Shown: positions 48,872-59,372 of the stretch, piece after piece
How the letters are laid out: the number at the start of each line of letters is the position of its first letter
Position numbering within the stretch: position 1 is the first letter of the stretch
Notes under the pieces: model-generated
Told to the model about the DNA's origin: nothing
Databases searched by the model: none
Seen by the model: the letters and a program-made list of their open reading frames with translations, nothing else
Assembly (NCBI GenBank): GCA_965153455.1
Contig: OZ234495.1
Span: 25,726,875 to 25,790,874 of the forward strand
Direction: 5' to 3'
From: Sphagnum compactum
Taxonomy: Eukaryota; Bryophyta; Sphagnopsida; Sphagnales
Length of the DNA: 64,000 nt
Program-made: the position numbers and the translations under genes

Positions 48872-49789
48872 CTACATCGACGCTGAATTTTCATCATCGA
48901 AAAAGTTTTTTGCAGTGACGTCTTTTCCTTTCAGAGTTTCAAGATCCCAGTTATCTTCGACGGTGCGCAGCAGTGAGTAATGGTTGAAGGGGGTTTCACT
49001 GAGGCTGCCTTCAGGGATACTTCGCCGCATCTCGCCTAAAGGAATGAGTGCTGTGAAGACTTTGCCAGGCTTGCCGCCTTGTAATGAGGCGAAGGTCACG
49101 ACGACAAGTGTGCGGTCACTACTGACAGCACGGTCCGTGATCGTGGTCATCAAGGCCTCAAGGTGCTTGCCAGCACTGCCCTTCTTGCCTTCCCCATTGT
49201 GGCAATTGTTAGGCACGTAGAAATTGAACTCCGGAACGTCGTTCCGACTGGCATCCTCTGCTAGATGCGTGCCAGGAACTATTTTCTTGCATCGTTCCGA
49301 CCTCGATCGAATGCTGTCGAACGATATGAACGGGTTGTGGGCCCTGACGTACGAGATACCAGTCCTGTCGCAACGTACCTTGCCAATTTTATCAGCAGTG
49401 TTGCAGACACCTTCGTAGTCTTCCAAGTAAGCTTTCCACGAGATGACCGGTGCATCAAAACGGGGTTGTAACCGGTCGATCAGAGTGAAACCCGCCAAGT
49501 TCAGACTGGTCTCATTGTAGATATCATGAGTTCGACCTGCTATCATGGAAATGTAGTTCGACTGCGCGCCGTAGCCTACCGATGTGTAGTTAGTCAACAG
49601 CCTTCCTCTAATAGCCCAGTTTCTAAAGGTGGGATCACCGTAGGCTTCATTGAATTTCAGCTTGTCGAAAACGATGATGTAGATGCGGTCGAACCATTTC
49701 CCCTGCCCGGCCGCTACCGCACTCGAAAACAGCCAGATGGCCAGTGCCATCATCAGAAGAACGATAACATTCGTCCCTGCACGCGCCAT
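48872..49789 (-). CDS. secreted PF04185-type phosphoesterase (acid phosphatase-like), probably catalytically inactive
   Basis: Intact single-exon gene, 305 residues from ATG at 49789. An upstream in-frame GTG is ignored because MARAGTN opens a clear signal peptide (LLMMALAIWLFSSAVAAG). Family landmarks in order: FDRIYIIVF (33-41), LLTNYTSVGYGAQSNYISMI (64-83), VISWKAYLEDYEG (115-127), RAHNPFISFDSI (149-160), FNFYVPNN (188-195), TLVVVTF (227-233), FNHYSLLRTVEDNWDLETL (268-286). This is the layout of fungal-type acid phosphatases. At the catalytic sites I expect Glu-Asn after the first strand, Ser/Thr in HPSQPNY, and Asp-Glu after TF. Here they read Asp42-Lys43, Ala75 and Ala234-Ser235, and the DGH segment is CHNGEG. 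It is visibly GC-richer than its neighbours and intronless, so transfer from a fungus or bacterium is possible. Confidence 0.85.
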   Translation of the reverse strand: MARAGTNVIVLLMMALAIWLFSSAVAAGQGKWFDRIYIIVFDKLKFNEAYGDPTFRNWAIRGRLLTNYTSVGYGAQSNYISMIAGRTHDIYNETSLNLAGFTLIDRLQPRFDAPVISWKAYLEDYEGVCNTADKIGKVRCDRTGISYVRAHNPFISFDSIRSRSERCKKIVPGTHLAEDASRNDVPEFNFYVPNNCHNGEGKKGSAGKHLEALMTTITDRAVSSDRTLVVVTFASLQGGKPGKVFTALIPLGEMRRSIPEGSLSETPFNHYSLLRTVEDNWDLETLKGKDVTAKNFFDDENSASM

Positions 49790-50602
49790 TGTGCTGCAGC
49801 CTCCGCAGTCTCCCTGCACTAAGTCTTGTGAATCGATGGAAACAACCTTAGCTCCGAACAGAATTCTTTTGGACCAACCCGGTATCTCAAATACCCTGTT
49901 TAGATTTGTGGTTCAGTCAAGAGAGGGGTGGTATGAAACTGTAAGAATCGCTGAAGAATATGATATAGCCGATGGTGAATCAGCATCTACCTACTCATAT
50001 ACTTCTGCTCAAAAGAGTTGCATGAAAGATCCGTGCGGCACTTCGAGGTATGTGTTGGCCGAAGTTGATTCGTTGCATGGTGCACCTAATTAATACCGCT
50101 GTACAATGCTAGGCGCCGAAACACAGCTCTTATTTACAACATCGACAGTTCCGAGGTCGTATCATCTGTGTATTGTTTTAGAACCCTTTGCTGGACGACA
50201 GGATGGCTTGCACAAATAAACCACGTGTGGCTTCAGAGCTTTCACAGGAAGCTTCTTGCTTTGAAGTGAATATACACTTGGGCTTATTTGTAAATCTCTA
50301 TCAAAATGGATTACCGTAGAGAAAAGAATGCATCTCTCGCAAATATACATCTCTCTTTATATTGCGAGTTATTTATAAAAAATCCTCCTATAAACACCTC
50401 TCTTATAGATTCGTCCACATCTGCTAGGCCCGAAGTGTGCGCACCTGAACGCCTAAATTAACAATTATAGTTTTCGCTTGAAGACAACACATGTGTATCT
50501 GGTGAGGATTAGGAAACTCAACACGTTCAATCATAGAGATTATTACCCCTAATGTGCTTTTACCCTAGATGAAAATCCTAATAATTTTGACCTTAATTTT
50601 GT
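49790..50602. promoter_or_regulatory. 5' flank of the phosphoesterase gene
   Basis: Upstream side of the minus-strand gene. Plus-strand open frames at 49526-50093 are antisense shadows. No second gene recognised; composition returns to AT-rich after 50150. Confidence 0.4.
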
Positions 50603-50960
50603 GAGGAAGGCATCCCACATCAACAAAATTGCAAAATGGATGAAAATTTGAAAAATTGGCCTCAATTATTTGAGGAAGACTTCAAGGAAATTGCCATACA
50701 AATGAAAATCCAAGGAAGTTGGCCGCACTTGTATGAGGAAGGCATTCAGGGAAATTTTTCTATGGATGAAAATCCAAGGAACTTGGTTACATTTCCTTGT
50801 AGAAAGCATCCAAGGAAATTGCATAATGAATGAAAAATTGAGGAAATTGGTTCCACTTCCCCAAGAGAGCATGCAAGAAAATTACATTTAACCAATAAAA
50901 TATCCAAGGGAGTTGGCCCAATTTCCTTGGAGAATTGGGACAATGGATGAGCTTGAAGAT
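50603..50960 (+). repeat. degenerate tandem array, about 64-bp unit, five to six copies
   Basis: Units begin near 50603, 50672, 50735, 50799, 50863 and 50930 (GAGGAAGGCAT or variants), each followed by CCAAGGAAATTGCAT-like, ATGGATGAAAATCC and AAGGAAGTTGGCC-like words. Both strands stay partly open because the unit has few stop codons. The resulting repeat peptides (KIQGSWPHLYEEG, NPRNLVTFPCRK) have no known family. Confidence 0.75.
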
Positions 50961-51131
50961 GTTTCAAGTTTTTTGGGAAAGTGTCCTAGTGGATGAAAGG
51001 AAACCCCATCATCCAACATCCTGGGATCCAATTTCATGCGTTGCTGAACTTTTACAACTTTTTCACTTTCCATTTTCGGAGACCATTTGTCTTAACTTTC
51101 CAAAAGTGGAATTTTGGTTTGCAGTGCACAC

Positions 51132-51658
51132 TAGAGTCCTGCATTGGGCTTGACAACTGTACCCATACCCGACCCACAGCTGCGCGTGGGTCAACTGTAC
51201 CCACCCATGGCACCTTGTCCATACCCATTACCCACCCAACTCATACCCATCAGACCATCACCAAAATAAAGCTACTTAAGAGTACTTTGAAGTGTTTTTA
51301 AAAGGAGGGACGTGCCAACGATTTATTGTAAACAGTTACATACAAATGTCACGATTAGAGCGCAGGAACATGAGGTTGTTTATCGTTCGGGGCTTCAGTC
51401 GATTGCGCTTCTTGGTCAGGGTGTTGCCGGCGTTCGAGAAGTTGTTCTCGGACATCGCGCTGGATGCCGGGATGCACAGGGTGGACCACACAAGTCGCCC
51501 TATAATCTGCTAACTCAGTTGTTGTAAAGCCCGGGTCCCTTGTACCCACCCATTACCCACCCATGCGTCCAAGCCCATACCCATTACCCACCCATTTACC
51601 CATGGGTATGGGTGGGTATTGGGTACCCATGGGTATGGGTACCCATTGCAGGACTCTA
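51132..51658 (-). mobile_element. hAT deletion derivative with intact ends and a transposase C-terminal remnant
   Basis: The ends are TAGAGTCCTGCATTGGG (left) and its near-perfect complement at the right (TAGAGTCCTGCAATGGG read inward), flanked by identical 8-bp target duplications GTGCACAC (51124-51131 and 51659-51666), the hAT signature. Sub-terminal regions are dense in ACCCATACCC and GGGTATGGG repeats, as in transposase-binding regions. The interior at about 51500-51350 encodes on the minus strand the hAT C-terminal dimerisation segment: CIPASSAMSENNFSNAGNTL, then KKRNRLKPRTINNLMFLRSN. This part is GC-rich, unlike the host DNA. All catalytic parts are deleted. Confidence 0.9.
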
Positions 51659-51949
51659 GTGCACACCCTAGCTGTGCACTTACCTATACATTGTTGCCCC
51701 TGAAATCCAGGGGTCAAAAGTAATGGCCAGCATCGTGAACCATGAGCTCCAGAGGTCCTGGAGTCAAAATTGATGGCCAGCATCGAGCCATGAGATCAAG
51801 GGGACATGTGCTTCACCAATGGAGATAAAGAATCACATGTCTATGACGATTTGTGCACGAAGCTACGACATTATTAGCTTGACAGTTACAGAGGTTTGCA
51901 ATGGGTCATTAAAATGGTGCAATGAATTAAGTGCGGTGTAGAGCAGTGG

Positions 51950-52520
51950 CCTACCACACCTCTTCAAGCCTTGTTTCCTGCAAGGACGTACATCACATGG
52001 TCTATAAATATAATATAGGAAACTAAAAAGTCAATGCTTCGCATGCCTACCACACCTTTTCAAGCCTTGTGTTCTGCAAGGACGTACATCACATGGTCTA
52101 TAAATACTAAAAAGTCACTCGTGCAATGAATTAAGTGCGATGTAGAGCAGTGGCCTACCACACCTCTTCAAGCCTGGTTTTCTGGAAGGAGGTACACCAC
52201 ATGGTCTATAAATACAATACAGAAAACTAAAAGGTCAATGCTTCCCATGCCTACCACACCTTTTCAAGCTCTGTTTTCTGCAAGGACGTACATCACATGG
52301 TCTATAAATACAATTATGAAACTAAAAAGTCAGTGGCTCCTATGCCTAACACACCTTTTCTTTATTCATTTATTTATTTTCAAGCCTTATATTCTGCAAG
52401 GACGTACACCACATGGTCTACAAATACAATATAAAAAATTAAAACGTCAATGGTTCCCATGCCAACACACCTTTTCAAGCCTTGTCCTGCAAGGACGTAC
52501 ACAGCATGGTATATAAAGAC
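51950..52520 (+). repeat. tandem array, about 96-bp unit, six copies, with TATA-like word
   Basis: Units start with CCTACCACACC or variants at 51950, 52046, 52154, 52250, 52345 and 52462. Each carries CAAGGACGTACATCACATGG and then TCTATAAATA (at 52001, 52097, 52205, 52301; changed to TCTACAAATA at 52417 and TATATAAAG at 52510). Spacings are 96, 108, 96, 95 and 117 bp. The third unit is preceded by a partial copy of the block GCAATGAATTAAGTGCG...GAGCAGTGG also seen at 51919-51949, so the array has a higher-order structure. No reading frame of note. Confidence 0.85.
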
Positions 52521-53399
52521 ATAACAGATAGGAAATCAATGTTGCCCATGCAAAGCCAAATTGTTCGGTATGAACTGGTAAATCGCATTGATTTCCTTCA
52601 CTTTGGGAACCCATTTTCTTCTAGGATTTTGATTCTTCTATTTGCTCTATTATTGAACTTTAATGCCATTGTCTAAACTAGTACAATAGCATTTACATGT
52701 TTAACATATGCTCCGAATTAGTAAACAACATGCTACAATAGTATGAATTTGAATTTGGTGCAACATTGAATGTGGTCCAAGACACTTTATCATTGTAATT
52801 GATATTTTATGAAATTGCAATGCCAATCATCCAAGATAATATAGATGGAAGACCAAATGATTTTCTTTATCACTTATCACATTTTTGATATCCTAATATC
52901 TTCTTTATTTGAACTACCATTAGAAAGATAAGGTAATTTGGAATGAAGCCAATAGACCAAGCACTCATGGCTAACTTACAAATGGCCACAACTCATTAGG
53001 CCCATGCACATGGAAAAAAATGTACAGCCATTTGCTGGTGAATATGGGTTAGTGGGCCCCCCTTGGAAAGGCAAATAGGTGGCGAACTATTGCCAACAAA
53101 CAAGTAAATGGTAGCAAACGGCCCTAAGCTTATGGTTAGCTAGAAACTTTTCATGAAAAATAAATACCTCAGGGCCTTTTCAGATAACACAATTTATAGA
53201 GAACATAGAGTACTCAGTTTCCAGAGACTCCAAGCTTTTCTTCTTTCCATCCAGAGATTCCAAACTTTTTCATGTTTTTCATACTTGCTCCATGTTTCCA
53301 CTGTTCAGTTTTGTGTTTTAGGTTTTCTTTTTTCCATATGTTTTCATAGTTTTCATAATCTCTCGTACTTAGTTTTTAGTTCATTTTTTTTTCTTAGTT
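52521..53399. other. spacer between the 96-bp array and the Harbinger element
   Basis: No gene recognised. GGGCCTTTTCAGATAACAC near 53171 could be the left end of the following Harbinger element, but no matching inverted end was found downstream. Confidence 0.4.
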
Positions 53400-54250
53400 T
53401 TCACACACATGGTCGATCGGTTCAACGTGGGAACATCAACCATATAAAAATATGTGGACATAGTGTGTGATGCCCTATGTGATAAAAATAAATTGTTTAA
53501 CAAGTATATTAATATTCCATCTAGTGATTGTTTACAAAAAATTATAAATTATTTGCATGATCTTACATGTTGGCCTAATATTTGTGGGGCCATAGATGGT
53601 TTTCACATACCATTAGCATCATTCCCTAACAAAAGAATGACACTTGTGGCTAATGATTTTGTTAATAGGAAAAAAATTCATAGCATTGTGATGCAAGCAA
53701 TTTGCAATGTAGACAAAAAATTATGGAATGTCTATGCTGGCCAACCTGGTGGAGTCGATGGCAATGGGCAATTCAAAATGTCTAGTGTTTATAAACAACT
53801 TAGGAGTCGTGAGATTTTATAAGAGCCAATGATGATTGTTAGAGGTGTGAGATGTACACCTTATATCATTGGTGATGCAACATACCCAATTCGACCATAC
53901 TTACAAAAAAATTAGAAAACCCATAATGAAGTTGATGTGGATAAATAGAAATATGGTTTTAGTATGAACTTAGGGAGAGTAGTCATCAAAAATGTTTTTG
54001 GATCATTGAAAAACAAGTGGCACATATTGAAACATTTTAATTCAATCCCGTTATAAAGCTACAAGAGTTGATGTTGCTTGTTGTGTTCTTCACAACTATT
54101 ATTTAAAATGGGGTGCATCTGAACCGAATCCTCCAAATGTATTAGTTCCTCAAGACAGTCTCTAAAGATTTGGGGATAGATTACCAACAGTTAGAGAAGG
54201 AAAGATTGCAAAGGTTGAAGGAGAAAAACTCATATCTATTTTGTTTGAGT
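53400..54250 (+). mobile_element. PIF/Harbinger transposase remnant (DDE_Tnp_4)
   Basis: Readable order: VDRFNVGTSTI, KYVDIVCDALCD, NYLHDLTCWPNICGAIDGFH (first catalytic Asp), ANDFVNRKKIHSIVMQAICN, a GQPGGVDGNGQF segment, then after stops GDATYPIRPYL (second Asp), FSMNLGRVVIKNVFGSLKNK where the third acidic residue position holds Lys (IKN for usual VEN). In-frame stops at 53819, near 53914 and near 53944 (among others) show it is dead. The downstream frame 54252-54569 is not recognised. Confidence 0.85.
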
Positions 54251-54639
54251 AGTGGTTGATTTGATAAACCAATTGAAAAATAAATTACTCACATGCATTA
54301 CCATTTGGCCTTCAATTTTTTTTAACTTTATGGAAGCACAATTGATGTTAGAGTACAATGATAGAACAATGAAGCAAACATTTGGGTTTTATTACCATGG
54401 GCCAAAATGCAAATACACTTTTGATCACATCAATTTTGTGAACAAAATTTCAAGCCACAACAAAAGGTTCAAACCTTTATATAAGCTACATGAAATAAAC
54501 ACCACAACTACCCTATTGCACATGGTCAAGCTCAAAGTGCATAAAGTTGTCATCTTCAAGAATCTTTAAGCTTTAAAACCTCAATAAACAATGCTGACAT
54601 TTGTAATTGACCTTGCACTATTAATTCTCTACCTATATG

Positions 54640-55190
54640 TTCACTCTAAAACATCTGTGTTGTAATTCTTTCAATCATCTCCATCTTCATCTTCTTTATC
54701 TTTTTCACACCTTCTAAAAATTCTTTAATGGCATTAGCAAGTGCAGAGGAACTTGCATCCAATTTTATTCTCTTATTTTCCATTTTTTGTTGGTTTTGCC
54801 TTGCACACCAAGCAATTTACAAGCTCTAGTTCTCAAAGTGTTTAAGCCTACAAATGGAGCATGAACCTCCTTTTCATTTCCATGACCAAAAATAGGAGCT
54901 TACTATGGTGGATTAGAATGCTCTTGAGTGCCTTGTGTCATCATCATCACTCATCGCAAAAGTTTGAACCTCAGAATGTGAATGTAAATTCTACACTCCC
55001 TAATCAATTGCATTAAGAATGCCATTAATCTTGGTTGTGCCTCCAAACATTTGGTCAAATCTCTCAAACCATGGCCAATCAGAAAGGGATGCACTAGTCG
55101 TCTGCATTTTCTTCTTTTGAATTTCATATTTATCCTTCATCTTACTCCATTTGTCACACGCTTGTTTCCAACTCCAATGCATTCCTTGAA
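54640..55190 (-). mobile_element. Harbinger-associated Myb/SANT-like DNA-binding protein remnant
   Basis: Minus strand, convergent with the transposase. WKQACDKWSKMKDKYEIQKK then SDWPWFERFDQMFGGTTKIN (55160-55020) is the Myb-like domain typical of the second protein of plant Harbinger elements, needed for transposition. After disrupted sequence, the C-terminal helix ASSSALANAIKEFLEGVKKI is readable near 54750-54660. Together with the + strand transposase this makes a two-gene element whose ends are not located. Confidence 0.75.
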
Positions 55191-55470
55191 AATGTGCATT
55201 CCTTGAAAAGGCTTTCGATTGTATTCCTAAAATTTCTCTTCATAAATATCTAAAAAAAACTGAAATTGTGTGTTTGTCCACAACTTGCCTACATTTTCTT
55301 GAAGTCATGAATGTTTTGGAACAATATTAACTAGTAAAGAAGAAGAAGTACCTCCTTAATTATCCATCAACAAATTGAGAAATGAATTTGATGAAAAGGT
55401 TAGGGAGTTCATGGACACTGACCTCTATAAGGTGAAAGCATGATCAAGTATATAACAAAAGTAACTATAA

Positions 55471-55617
55471 CATTACTACAAAATGTGGGTGCAGTTCACT
55501 AATCACTAGACCAATGAATTCACTATTTTCCAACTAGTCCCCGTTTACTAAGACTAATAAATTCATTCAAAATCTAGTGATTTCACTTGGCATACAAGGA
55601 CACCTTTTGTTGTAATT
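55471..55617. mobile_element. CACTA-like MITE, copy 1
   Basis: Begins CATTACTACAAAATGTGGGT and ends with GGACACCTTTTGTTGTAATT. It aligns throughout with the 154-bp element at 59888-60041 (shared GCAGTTCACTA, GACCAATGAATTCACT, TAGTCCCCGTTTACTA, TGATTTCACTTGGC). Its ends and target site are eroded. Confidence 0.75.
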
Positions 55618-57880
55618 AGAGTAGCTACAATCATATTTTTACACATAAATGCAAAAGAATAGAATTGAAAAAATTTCAATCATTGTCAAACCATCATGGT
55701 GCACAATATTGACTTTATAGTATATTGTATAGAAAGTTTGCAAAAACTTAATGTACTTAAAGTAGGTCAAAAGTATTTTTGAAATTGACCGGTGTAATTG
55801 TGTTCAAAAATACTTTCACATTAAAAGATTGATATATTATTATTTTTACCTTGAAAGTTGAAAGTGCATAAGTAAATTTAAGATGGCCATTAACCAAAAA
55901 AGTTTAAAAATTCAATATTTCATCTACATGAAGCCTACTTTGTTTCTTTGGGCAACCCAGAAAGTTAAGAAAATCTACTTTCATTTTTAAAAAATTTACT
56001 TAAATCTACTTTAAACATATGATTCTTTAATATCATGGACATAAATTCAAATAATATGTTCATATTGATCATTAAATTAAATAATATTTCAAAATTTGAT
56101 ATGTTAAGACTTGATTTATGGCTACTTTACATTTCTTTTGACAAGGATCACGAAATGTATACTTGATCATGCTTTCACCCTATAGTGTAAACCACCTATG
56201 TCTACAATACCTTGCGTTTATAATGTCATGCATCTATAGTGCCTACCAAAAGTGCAAACCACCTACATTTGTAGTGATGTGCGTCTATAGTGTTGAAAAC
56301 CCTAACATGCGCAAAATGGTAAAGAAAAAGTCCAGAAAAAAACACAATAGCCGATAAACACAGGAATTGAAACATTTCCTTCTTCTGTTGCAGAAATGAG
56401 TTTTTCCTGTGGGGAAAGTTTGTTTTTGTTATGTGTTTGCGGTGTAAGTAGTTGATTTATGGTAGTGAAATGAAAACTTGAAGTGAAGCGAACTTGCAAT
56501 CCACTTCCACATGGTCATTACATTGACAACGTTGATCGAATTGATAGGAGGTGGATTCACTAGGCGAACCACACCATGTGCCCAGGGCAATTGGCTACAT
56601 GTTATTTGGAATATTGAACCCAAAGGTATCAAGGTCATTGGGTCAATTAATCACTAAAAAAAATGGTGATATCTTAGAGTAAAATCTTGGAAAAGGGAAC
56701 ATGAAACCAGAAAATCCATGTAATTTTGGCTTGTAGCTAGCTTGCCAATGGTTTTAGGTCCAAATCCCAACAAGTTCATTCTATATGTTACCTATAATGC
56801 ATAATTTCAATATAATGGGAATTGGGTAAATAACAATGTGTGTCAAATATTTTATCTTTTTAATAACCACCAATTCCAAGTTTTGACAATTTTCAAATCT
56901 TGACAAACTACCAATTCTAATTATTTGGAAAAACTTGAATCAAATAACCATTGGTTCCAATTAATTAGAAAACCTCAAAGAACCACCAAGTTGTATAAAA
57001 AGAATTGGCAAAAAACTAGTAGTTTTTTAAGTGATTATTTGATTTTTTCCAATTTTTTTAAAGACCATGGATATATATTAAATCCAAGTATTTGATTTTT
57101 AAAGAACTATGATTATGAACCCTAAAACCACCCCTATACCTACCCAATAAAGGTTTGGTATAGTTTTCAATACCCACCCTAGGGTTACTTAACAATTTTC
57201 AAATCCGTAAAAACCATATGTTCCAATTATTTGGAAAAACATTGTTAAAACATTGTTGTTAATATTGGCTGGGAGCTCCTCATGGTTGTTTGTGGATGTT
57301 GTGTGGAAATTTTTTGATGTGCTTGCAAAACATATGTATTTGCAAGGATCCTTGGTTAGAAAAAAAAAATTGCTCTAACACTATAGTTATTTTCTTATTC
57401 CTAAACCCTAAATGATAAACTTTAAACCTTAATGCCAAATGGACAACACAAATTTGGAAACAAAACAGTATACTCTAAACCCACTTATAAAAACAAAAAT
57501 CTTGAACCTTAATTAAAAAAACTTGAAACAAGAAACACAAATCTACACTAGTATAATGTATAAACACAAATCTACAGCACTAGTAGCAACACACAAGACA
57601 ATATACAATGCACACAATGAAAAGTTATACACAAAATGCAAAGTGACATACAAAATGCAATCCAACACAATACAAAAAACACAAATTTTCTATACAAAAT
57701 TTAAAAATGTAATAGCCTTTACAAAGAAATCAACTATAATAAAAAAATATTTAAAAAGTGAGAATGAAAAAGTGTTAAGGGTAGAATTATATTGTGGTAA
57801 GAAAACACATATTTAATTAGTTTATGATTAAATTGTTAATTTAGGACTTTACCCAACCAAGTGAATGGTAGAAAATCCGC
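55618..57880. other. gene-free AT-rich DNA
   Basis: No coding sequence recognised on either strand. The 56290-56600 part is somewhat GC-richer with short unassigned frames. Confidence 0.45.
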
Positions 57881-58930
57881 CTGGTGGCCACCAGATTTAA
57901 GAAATGTAACCTTACATTCAAATAAAAACAACAATATTGCATCCATGTATACATTGAGTCTAAAAAGAATTCATACCAATTTTTTTCTACAACAGTTTCA
58001 ATCATTTTTTCAAATACATTAAGGGACAGAATGAATAACAAATATAACATGCTAGTTTCAAAATGAATATATTAATATGATGAAAAGAGTATTTTGCTTA
58101 GTGCCCCCCAAGTGAAAACTATAGGTTATTCATTATCAAGGTTGGAAGTCAAATTGTGCAACTATTCATGAAAAACAAAAAATCTATTTACTTAAAAGAA
58201 CTAGGCCCACCATGTGCCAATTCATCAATCGCAATAATGCCTATGGATCCAAAGTTGTTGTTCATATTATAATAGAATCAATTGTTATATTTGGCAACTC
58301 TATGCCATGAAAGAAAAAAGTAGACACTTGGTGGCCACTAGGGATTAGGGTTAACATCCCAAAAATATATATATCAATAATTAGTATTTAAGAAAATACA
58401 CACAAAAATTTCAACAATAAACAAATTCCTTAATATCACACTAATGCCACACATAATTTTTGATGATCAAAACATTGTTTAAAAATATGCCACATTCAAC
58501 ACAAAAGAACCCAAAAATAAAAACATTCATAATAAATTTGGAATTAATGCCATGAAATGGAAAAAACAAATGCCTGGTGGCCACTAGGGTTTAGGGTTTA
58601 AATGCAACAACAAAGATCACTAATCATGATTATGAATAACATTGTATATGAAATTATCTACGATGAACAATTACACCAAGCTCATCAAATACAAAAACAC
58701 AACAATATGTTATTCCACTACTAAATGATACATCAAATAAAAATAATAAAAATGTATTGATAATATAGCCAATAATCACAAAGAAAAACTCAATGCATTG
58801 AGTTTCAAAGAAAGGCAACCATGCCTATCCACAAATCCATGCCTACCTATAAATCCAGAAATTGTGCTCATAATGAAACATTTTTTAGTAGATTAAAATT
58901 TTATATACATTTGTCCTTGTGGCCACCTGG
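57881..58930. repeat. degenerate large-unit repeat carrying a CTGGTGGCCACCAG dyad
   Basis: The dyad is perfect at 57881-57894 (14-bp palindrome) and recurs as CTTGGTGGCCACTAG (58327), CTGGTGGCCACTAG (58574) and CCTTGTGGCCACCTGG (58915). Two of these are preceded by GCCATGAAA(G/T) and followed by GG(A/T)TTAGGGTT, so about 245 bp (58306-58550 and 58550 on) is a diverged tandem unit. No reading frame. Confidence 0.6.
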
Positions 58931-59372
58931 CGCAACAAAGTAGATTATTGGTTTAGAAAGCGAAGAATTAAGGGTCCAATTTTTAACCTCGCCTACAAAC
59001 ACAATTGTCAAAAAATTTACACATTTAAAAACACCAATGCTAGCAATGAATAAGAATCGAACAATTGTTACTAATTATGGATACTCAAAAAGAATTATGA
59101 ATTATTTGATGTATAACTAAATTCATTTAATAACAAAAAACATAATAATAATAAAAATTAACAAAAAAAACATAAGTGTAACCATGATCTAATTTTATAT
59201 ATATATATATTTCATTGGGGTCACCAACATACTTTACAAATTATTGGATGCATTAGCAACCTCAAGATTCACTTTTTCTCCAAAAGAACAACTATTAGGA
59301 ATAGTAATTTAACTTTTGTTTGTTGTATTTTTGTGAAGGAAAAGAAAAAAGAATAGTTGCAATTTTGAGCCA
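58931..59372. other. AT-rich spacer, no gene seen
   Basis: Contains a short TA repeat near 59196-59209. Nothing else recognised. Confidence 0.45.

Noticed and set aside
49790-49819. Upstream GTG start adding ten residues to the phosphoesterase
   Set aside because: The ATG at 49789 gives a clean signal peptide directly; the extension MQGDCGGCST adds nothing family-like.
49526-50093. Plus-strand frames opposite the phosphoesterase 5' end
   Set aside because: Antisense of a GC-richer coding exon; no domain or signal.
54252-54569. Separate 105-residue plus-strand protein after the Harbinger transposase
   Set aside because: No recognisable similarity; probably chance opening in AT-rich element DNA, left unassigned.
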